NCBI GenBank assembly: GCA_025350325.1
Contig: JANXYB010000064.1
Coordinates: 1-49,052 of the forward strand
Source of the DNA: Acidobacteriaceae bacterium
Lineage (GTDB): Bacteria > Acidobacteriota > Terriglobia > Terriglobales > Acidobacteriaceae
Direction of reading: 5' to 3'
DNA: 49,052 nucleotides
A program made the position numbers and the translations under genes. Under the pieces are notes generated by a model. It did no database searches. It was not told the DNA's origin and worked only from the letters and a program-made list of their open reading frames with translations. This document shows, one piece after another, positions 43,748-49,052 of this stretch. Position 1 is the first letter of the stretch, and each line of letters starts with the position of its first letter.

Positions 43748-46700
43748 TCAGAATTGGTAGCGTATTCCAAGTTGCATATTGCGAGGCAATGCGCCGCCGG
43801 CTGAAGATGAAATGACTCCAAATGTGGGTGATTGGAAACCTGTATCCGGCAAACCGAATCGCTCGGTGTTGGTGCAATTAAAACAGTCCACGTGGATCTC
43901 CATCTGCCCTTTCTCCCCGCCAAAGTTGCGCGTCTTCTCCAGGGATACGTCGGCCTGATGAATACCGTCCGAGCGCAGTTGCGAAATATAGCGGGGCGCG
44001 TTGCCCGGCTGCTGGTCACCAGGATCGGCAAAGCAATTGGAATTCAAATAAGGCAGGCCGCTTTGGCCCGCCTTGTGAATGCTGATTCCTGTCGTCAACG
44101 CAGACGTGTTGCACAGCACGTTCGGCCGCTGGTTTCCGTCCGCAAGCCTGGCGTTGTTCATATGAATGTTGAGCGGCTGTCCGCTCTGAAGCGTCACGAG
44201 GGCCGTCAGTTGCCATCCGCCAACTACAGCATCCAGGGCGCGATTCAAATGGGCGCCGATCAGATTTCCCCGCCCGACCGGCAACTGAAATATGCCTGCG
44301 ACCACAGCCCGATGCCGCGCATCGTTCGCGCTTGCTGACCACTCAGCTTTCAAATGATCGAGTTCCTGCGGAAAGCCGCTGCCGAGTGTGCCTATAAAGT
44401 TATTGGGTCCCGCTGAAGAGTCATCGGTATTCTTCGACCAGGTATAGTTCCCCTCGAAATTTACATACTTCCCTTCGCGCTTCTGAAAGACGACCTGCAT
44501 CGCGTTGTACCAGGAAGATGCGCCGATGACTTTGTAAGCCTCGAAAGGACCATCGAACTGCGGATAGGGGCGAAGAAGATTCAGTAGCGGTAACTGCGCA
44601 TTCCCGTAACGTGAAGTGGGAACATTGAAGATAGCGTTCGGCCCAGAGAACAACGACGCAAACGGATTGTCGACCAATTGATTTAGTTCGTCGCTGGTAT
44701 ATTGCCTTCTCACCGAAGAGGGAATGAAGTTGCGATTATCTGTCCCGGCCCAAGGCAGAAACGTGCTTCGGTTGGCGGAATAGTTGACGCTCATTACGAT
44801 CTTGGCGGGAAAAGCCTGCTGAATGCCTACGTTCCACTGATAGATATTGGCGTCCTTCGCAGCGGTCGTTCCAAGGTTATTCTGATTGGACAAACCCCAG
44901 AGCGCAAGCTTGCCATATTGCTGTCCCTGCGCTACCGGAACCCCGTTTGGGAACGGGTTCTCGAGCGTTACATCGCGCGTCACCTCGTCTTGTGAGAAGA
45001 AGACCTCAGGACTGGCGGTATAGGCAGCGCCGGGATATTGAAAGTTGGTCGCAACTCCATACCCGAAGTAAAGCCCGGCGCCTCCTCGTATCACGGTCGT
45101 AGGGTGCACCAGATACGCGAAACCCAGCCGCGGTCCGGCGTCGCTGTAATTTACCGGAACGCTTCGACGCCCCGAAGAAGCAAAGATTGTTGTGCCCTTC
45201 AAAGTCCCGGGATAGCCGGGCACAGTAATGCCGCTGTCTCCTGCCATGTCACTAAATTGGCTACTATTGTGACGTTCTGTGTACGGGTTGTCCCACTGAT
45301 AGCGAAACCCCAGGTTCAACGTAAGTTTAGGGGTAACTCTCCAGTCGTCCTGCACAAAAAACCCTGTCTCTAGCGATTTGTCGGCCACGGATTGTGTCAC
45401 GTTCATGCCACTGCCGCTGGGGTCTCCCCACCCCAAAAGCAACCCAGCGAAGTCGTTGCCCTGAGTGCCACCGGCCGTGTCAAAAGGCAACTGCGAAGTA
45501 ATCTCCTGGAAAAAGCTGAAGTAGCCGCTGGGATAGTTTGGCTGAAAAAAGTTGTTATAGAAAATCTCCTGCTGCCCGCCGGCCTTGAGGGTGTGCTGCC
45601 CCTTCGTCCACGAAAACGAGGAGGAGTAGTTGAGCAGTGTATGAGCGAAGCGAGTGTCCACGCAGCACTGATCGAAGAGCGACGTCCCGGGGCCGTTTTC
45701 CATAATGATCGACGGCATCCTCGATATTCCGCCCTGCTCTAGATAGGAAGGCAACCCAACGGTTGCAGGAGAAGGATACTTGTTATTCTGGGTGGGCTCC
45801 GCCACACGGTCAAGGCCGAACGTCGAAATCCACAACGTACTGGCATTCGGCGCGTAAGTAAAATTAATGCCATCGTTGAAGACCTGGTCCGTATACTTCG
45901 TGCCATCGTTGAACTCGCCATCGCCCAGCACGGTGGGAGTCGACCCGCTTGCCAAAACGCTGCTGTAGCGCACGGAGAGTGACGATTTGGGGCTGAATTG
46001 TTGATCGGCTTTAAGGTCAATCTGCAGACTCTGCGAAGTGCTCAGAACAACGTCGCGGAAGTTGTTTGCTCCGGTTACAGGATCTCCTGCAGTGTTGGGC
46101 TTGGGATAGAGCTTCATAATGGCCTGTCCCACCGGGTCGATCTCGCCCGGAGGAATCACATTGTTGTTGTAGGCAGGGCGGGCTTGTGCGACAGGATCGT
46201 ACTGAAAGGGATCGAAGATTTGATTCTGGATCGGATTCCCATTCGAATCGTAAGTCATAGCCTGTGAAAAATCCCCGCCGACTTCCGCGGCTGTGGGTAC
46301 AGTGGCCACGATGTTCACAGGATTGTTAGCCCTTACCGATTCCATGTCGGCAAAGAAGAATGTCTTGTTTTTCTTGATCGGGCCGCCTATCGAAAATCCT
46401 GCCTGGTTTTGCAAGTGTCCCGGCTTCGGCCCGCTATTGTAAAAGTCGCGCGCGTCGTAAACGGAATCCTGGTTGAACCAATAAGCGCTGCCATGCACAT
46501 GATTGGTTCCAGATTTCATGACCTCGTCGACCACTGTCCCACCGCCGTACTCCGCGGAGAAACTGTTGTTTTGGACCTTAATTTCCTGAAGTCCTTCAAC
46601 CGTCGCCTGATAGTAGAGATTTGAGTTTCCGCCTTCTCCCTGCTCAGGCGCGGTGATCAGCACGCCATCCAGCGTTATGTTTGCAGTGGAATTCCGTTGT

Positions 46701-47263
46701 CCATTCGATACGAAATTTGTCCCTGCCGGGTAGGAGTTCTGGACACCGGAGCCAGCTGTTTCTGTGACGCCTGCAGCAAGGAAGGCAACGCCGAAGGGAT
46801 CGCGGTTCTGCAGCGGTAGTTGCGTAAGATACTTGCTCGGTATGTCGGCTCCCAGCGAGGGTGAATCGGTTTCGAGCAGCGGAGGGATCGATTCGACCGT
46901 CACGGTGGTCGTCTGAGTCGACGGTCGCAGTGTGACGTTGAGCGTGGACCCCTCATTAACAGCTAGCGTAATACCATCTTTTTCGACTGAACCGAATGTC
47001 ATCGCTTCAATCAACAGTTTGTAGTTCGATGGCTTGAGCGCCGTAAACGCGTATCCGCCGTGACTGTCAGAAACCGTGGACTGCGAAATGTTTGTGCCCA
47101 CATCGGTGATGGTGACATTCGCTCCCTCAACGACGGCGCCGCTCGAATCCGTGATAGTGCCGCGCAGCTGCGACTGGTTGATGGCTTGTGCCCATGCGGG
47201 GATCGCAGCAAACAGAACTCCCAGCAAAGATGCGTAAATCGCCGCTCTTCGACATATGTTCAT
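43748..47263 (-). CDS. Oar-like TonB-dependent receptor 2
   Basis: A 1171-residue outer-membrane receptor. The start at 47263 has GGGAGG seven bases upstream. Its signal peptide (AAIYASLLGVLFAAIPAWAQA) is followed by a carboxypeptidase-regulatory domain (QLRGTITDSSGAVVEGANVT), a plug (YLTQLPLQNRDPFGVAFLA, NITLDGVLITAPEQGEG, NSFSAEYGGGTVVDEVMKSG) and a large barrel ending MQLGIRYQF. It is only distantly similar to receptor 1, so it is not a recent duplicate. It lies upstream of the hydrolase gene on the same strand (161 bases), as expected for a glycan uptake/degradation pair. Confidence 0.93.
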   Translation of the reverse strand: MNICRRAAIYASLLGVLFAAIPAWAQAINQSQLRGTITDSSGAVVEGANVTITDVGTNISQSTVSDSHGGYAFTALKPSNYKLLIEAMTFGSVEKDGITLAVNEGSTLNVTLRPSTQTTTVTVESIPPLLETDSPSLGADIPSKYLTQLPLQNRDPFGVAFLAAGVTETAGSGVQNSYPAGTNFVSNGQRNSTANITLDGVLITAPEQGEGGNSNLYYQATVEGLQEIKVQNNSFSAEYGGGTVVDEVMKSGTNHVHGSAYWFNQDSVYDARDFYNSGPKPGHLQNQAGFSIGGPIKKNKTFFFADMESVRANNPVNIVATVPTAAEVGGDFSQAMTYDSNGNPIQNQIFDPFQYDPVAQARPAYNNNVIPPGEIDPVGQAIMKLYPKPNTAGDPVTGANNFRDVVLSTSQSLQIDLKADQQFSPKSSLSVRYSSVLASGSTPTVLGDGEFNDGTKYTDQVFNDGINFTYAPNASTLWISTFGLDRVAEPTQNNKYPSPATVGLPSYLEQGGISRMPSIIMENGPGTSLFDQCCVDTRFAHTLLNYSSSFSWTKGQHTLKAGGQQEIFYNNFFQPNYPSGYFSFFQEITSQLPFDTAGGTQGNDFAGLLLGWGDPSGSGMNVTQSVADKSLETGFFVQDDWRVTPKLTLNLGFRYQWDNPYTERHNSSQFSDMAGDSGITVPGYPGTLKGTTIFASSGRRSVPVNYSDAGPRLGFAYLVHPTTVIRGGAGLYFGYGVATNFQYPGAAYTASPEVFFSQDEVTRDVTLENPFPNGVPVAQGQQYGKLALWGLSNQNNLGTTAAKDANIYQWNVGIQQAFPAKIVMSVNYSANRSTFLPWAGTDNRNFIPSSVRRQYTSDELNQLVDNPFASLFSGPNAIFNVPTSRYGNAQLPLLNLLRPYPQFDGPFEAYKVIGASSWYNAMQVVFQKREGKYVNFEGNYTWSKNTDDSSAGPNNFIGTLGSGFPQELDHLKAEWSASANDARHRAVVAGIFQLPVGRGNLIGAHLNRALDAVVGGWQLTALVTLQSGQPLNIHMNNARLADGNQRPNVLCNTSALTTGISIHKAGQSGLPYLNSNCFADPGDQQPGNAPRYISQLRSDGIHQADVSLEKTRNFGGEKGQMEIHVDCFNCTNTERFGLPDTGFQSPTFGVISSSAGGALPRNMQLGIRYQF

Positions 47264-47278
47264 TCGGCTGCCTCCCAA

Positions 47279-47286
47279 AAACGAAA
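47279..47286 (-). promoter_or_regulatory. TTTCGNTT box in the receptor 2 leader
   Basis: On the minus strand TTTCCTTTTGTTTCGTTTTT includes TTTCGTTT just downstream of the predicted start point and ahead of the ribosome site. The pattern resembles the T-rich repeats bound by AgaR-type DeoR regulators. Binding here would block transcription or elongation. Confidence 0.4.
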
Positions 47287-47321
47287 CAAAAGGAAATCGA
47301 CCCCGGCTTACAATATTTAAC

Positions 47322-47350
47322 TTTTATTGACTATATGATTGCTTTGTCAA
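47322..47350 (-). promoter_or_regulatory. Sigma70-type promoter of receptor 2
   Basis: On the minus strand TTGACA (47350-47345) and ATAAAA (47327-47322) are 17 bases apart. Start of transcription would be near 47315, giving a leader of about 52 bases. Confidence 0.65.
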
Positions 47351-47516
47351 GCCGAAATCGCAGCCTATACAAAACTTTGCGCACGGCAAGATAAGGCCGA
47401 ATCAGAACGCCACTAAAGGCGTTTGGAAATCGAAAGAAATCGCGCAAGGGTGAAGAACTGAAGGTCGCTTCGTCGTCTCCTGCAGCGAGTCGCCGATGAA
47501 GATGGTGGCACTGGAA

Positions 47517-48587
47517 TCAGCGCAGCTTCGGTAATAGCTTCAGCGCGTTGTCCCGATAGACTTTGCGCAGCACCTCGTCAGGAAGAAAGACACCATAGAT
47601 ATTCCAGCGGCCCTGCCGTGAGACATGCGAGGGATAATCAAAATACTCATCCGCAGTTTCGAGGAAGCGGTAATAAAGCCGGTACATCTCTACCTCGGGC
47701 AGAAGGTCTGTACCAAAGAGAATGCGATCAGCGTACTTGAGGAAAAAGTTGCGCGCAGTGTAAGGTTGCCGCCCCAGTTCGGGCGTGCGCGCGCTGATAT
47801 CTATCAACAGATTGGGCAGCGCATCCATCTGCTCCGCGAGAAAGCCCAAGTCCTCGCTGCTCTCGGCACAGTGCGCCCCTACGAACTTTGTCGCGGGATG
47901 GCGGGCAATCACGCGGTTGCGCTGCTCCAGCAGCGTCCGTTTCGAAACCGGAGAGGAGGAGAAGCCCCAATCCGGATGTGCGGCAAGTTCCTCGTAGCGC
48001 TCATTCTGGGCGTCGATGGGGTCGAAGAAGGCGGTTGGATCGGCGGTGTGAAACATCACTGGCAGACCCAACTTTTCGCATTCCGCAAAAATTGGCGCGA
48101 ACCGCTCATCGTCAATTCGCAACAGTTCGCCATCGCCCCCGCGTAGAGTGAGGCCAAAGTCCTTCCAGAACTTGATGCCGCAGGCGCCATGCTCGACCAG
48201 GCGATGGAGCCGGTCAATCGTCACCTGGACAAAGTCGTCTCGCTCGATGCCGCTCCAATCCATCCAGCCTATGGAAAGAAATCTATCGGGTGCGGTCGCA
48301 TGATAACGATCCATGATGTCGTGCGCCCTTTGCCCTACCTGCATGGTGATATTCACCACGCGTTCCACTCCGCACTGGTCCATGACCGCGAGCACGTCTT
48401 TTGGGTTCATTGAATCTAAATGGTTGTGAAAGTCGATCACTGGAAAGCGCGGCAGTTCGATCGTGTGCACGGAAGTCTGAAGCGCTGTCCGAGGATGGAA
48501 GTCACTCAACCGAAGATCGGTCTCGGCCTTGGCGCTCATCAGATCGACAAATTTGTCGCGTAAAACTGGGCCCGTCTCTTCGCTCAT
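47517..48587 (-). CDS. Amidohydrolase-2-family metal-dependent hydrolase
   Basis: A 356-residue TIM-barrel protein; the start at 48587 has GGGG six bases upstream (a TTG seven codons earlier is less likely). FPVIDFHNHLDSM carries the HxH metal motif. PVMFHTADPTAFFDP, TKFVGAHCAESSEDLGF and ADRILFGTDLLPEVEMY supply the later His and Asp ligands. There is no signal peptide. The family covers decarboxylases, lactonases and related hydrolases; it is not the AgaA/NagA deacetylase type. It probably works on a sugar-derived acid or lactone of this locus, by context only. Confidence 0.88.
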   Translation of the reverse strand: MSEETGPVLRDKFVDLMSAKAETDLRLSDFHPRTALQTSVHTIELPRFPVIDFHNHLDSMNPKDVLAVMDQCGVERVVNITMQVGQRAHDIMDRYHATAPDRFLSIGWMDWSGIERDDFVQVTIDRLHRLVEHGACGIKFWKDFGLTLRGGDGELLRIDDERFAPIFAECEKLGLPVMFHTADPTAFFDPIDAQNERYEELAAHPDWGFSSSPVSKRTLLEQRNRVIARHPATKFVGAHCAESSEDLGFLAEQMDALPNLLIDISARTPELGRQPYTARNFFLKYADRILFGTDLLPEVEMYRLYYRFLETADEYFDYPSHVSRQGRWNIYGVFLPDEVLRKVYRDNALKLLPKLR

Positions 48588-48636
48588 CTGTTTCCCCATA
48601 CCCTGCAAGAACGCCGTTTTGTTTGTTTATTTTATC

Positions 48637-48682
48637 TTTCGCTTTTCTCCATTACCATATAATTGCACTTTCAACTAGTCAA
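48637..48682. promoter_or_regulatory. Overlapping divergent promoters with a TTTCGCTT box
   Basis: Minus strand: TTGACT (48682-48677), 17 bases, TATGGT (48659-48654), for the amidohydrolase. Plus strand: TATAAT (48658-48663) for the gene at 48720, with a poor -35. The two -10 elements overlap. TTTCGCTT (48637-48644) lies at the minus-strand start point and in the plus-strand -35 zone, so one bound repressor could silence both. Confidence 0.55.
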
Positions 48683-48719
48683 CAGTGTTTCAGTTCCTCT
48701 TCTTCCCCGGGAGTCATCA

Positions 48720-49052
48720 ATGATCAAGCGCCCCACTCCACTTTTGACTGTTCTGCTCCTTTCCGCCTCCTCGTTCGGGGTGGCTCAGCAAGCGCAAGAT
48801 CAAGTATTCGGGAACGAAGCGATGACTGCGCACATCAGGGTTCAAAACAAACATCTTCTACTCGAATCCATTGAGGCCGGCGGGAACTCGGCCGTTCTCA
48901 AACCCCTTGATGCCTTTGTCCTCGTCACTGATCATCATCGCAAGATTGCGTCGTCTGGAATGGATCTTATTTCCGTGCCCGAACTGTCAACTCTCGCGGC
49001 TGATTCGCAGGCTTCACGAGCCGCTGCCCGTTTGCCGGGCAAGCAGATCTGC
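48720..49052 (+). CDS. Secreted protein, partial (runs off the window)
   Basis: An open frame of 111 codons from ATG 48720 (GGGAG six bases upstream) to the end of the window without a stop. It starts with a signal peptide, MIKRPTPLLTVLLLSASSFG followed by VAQQ. The mature part begins AQDQVFGNEAMTAHIRVQNK, with LLLESIEAGGNSAVLKPLDAF further on. I do not recognise the family. Given the promoter shared with the amidohydrolase and the nearby receptors, a glycan-active secreted enzyme is plausible. Confidence 0.7.
   Translation, partial: MIKRPTPLLTVLLLSASSFGVAQQAQDQVFGNEAMTAHIRVQNKHLLLESIEAGGNSAVLKPLDAFVLVTDHHRKIASSGMDLISVPELSTLAADSQASRAAARLPGKQIC

Noticed and set aside
1..49052. tRNA or rRNA genes, CRISPR arrays, insertion sequences, prophage
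   Set aside because: No T-loop/acceptor patterns, regular repeat-spacer series, transposase or integrase motifs were seen on reading both strands; a covariance-model search would be decisive for RNAs.

Overview
The window looks like a chromosomal segment from an acidobacterium (Terriglobia/Acidobacteriales type). Four things suggest this: two very large Oar-like TonB-dependent receptors with an N-terminal carboxypeptidase-regulatory domain, an UpxY/NusG-headed exopolysaccharide operon, a remnant of an ImuA-ImuB-DnaE2 mutasome whose ImuA tail is of the kind I associate with Acidobacteria, and a moderately high G+C with good Shine-Dalgarno sites. This is inference from gene content; there is no rRNA in the window. 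I found no tRNA, rRNA, CRISPR array or intact mobile element.

Region 1 (about 81-15110, all minus strand) is an exopolysaccharide operon transcribed toward the left edge. In transcription order it holds an UpxY-type antiterminator, a TetR regulator, a GDP-mannose-3,5-epimerase-like SDR, a WecG/TagA transferase, UDP-glucose dehydrogenase, UDP-glucuronate decarboxylase, GDP-mannose dehydratase, GDP-fucose synthase, a Wza-like export protein, GT2 and GT4 glycosyltransferases, a Wzc-like co-polymerase/tyrosine kinase and an exostosin-like transferase. The precursor set predicts a polymer with fucose, xylose and/or glucuronate, and possibly L-galactose. Wzx and Wzy are not in the window.

Region 2 (15483-17643) is a decayed translesion mutasome: an imuA tail, the front of imuB, and a C-terminal dnaE2 fragment joined to imuB by an apparent internal deletion near 16830.

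Region 3 (17809-31275) is the most interesting part: a compact nitrogen-oxide and nitrosative-stress island. It encodes two RIC/YtfE di-iron repair proteins, a class I hybrid-cluster protein, a NapH-like polyferredoxin, a hemerythrin, a radical SAM/SPASM enzyme, a Crp/Fnr regulator, NnrS, an octaheme HAO-like cytochrome c with an uncharacterised membrane partner, a quinol NO reductase and a broken cupin. Five copies of a 16-bp palindrome, AGTGAC-CAAA-GTCSCT, lie in front of its transcription units. At three of them a TA---T -10 element follows at exactly the same distance. I propose this as the regulon of the Crp/Fnr protein encoded in the island, and propose that the island can dispose of NO both as N2O (qNOR) and, hypothetically, by reduction through hydroxylamine to ammonia (octaheme cytochrome plus Hcp).

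Region 4 (31273-49052) is an amino-sugar or galactose-type glycan utilisation region: a DeoR/AgaR-like repressor, a GatZ/KbaZ-like protein without its GatY partner, an AgaS-like sugar isomerase, a PfkB kinase, an APC permease, two Oar-like receptors, a secreted TIM-barrel hydrolase, an amidohydrolase and the start of a further secreted protein cut by the window edge. Recurrent TTTCGNTT boxes at its promoters may be the operators of the DeoR-family protein.
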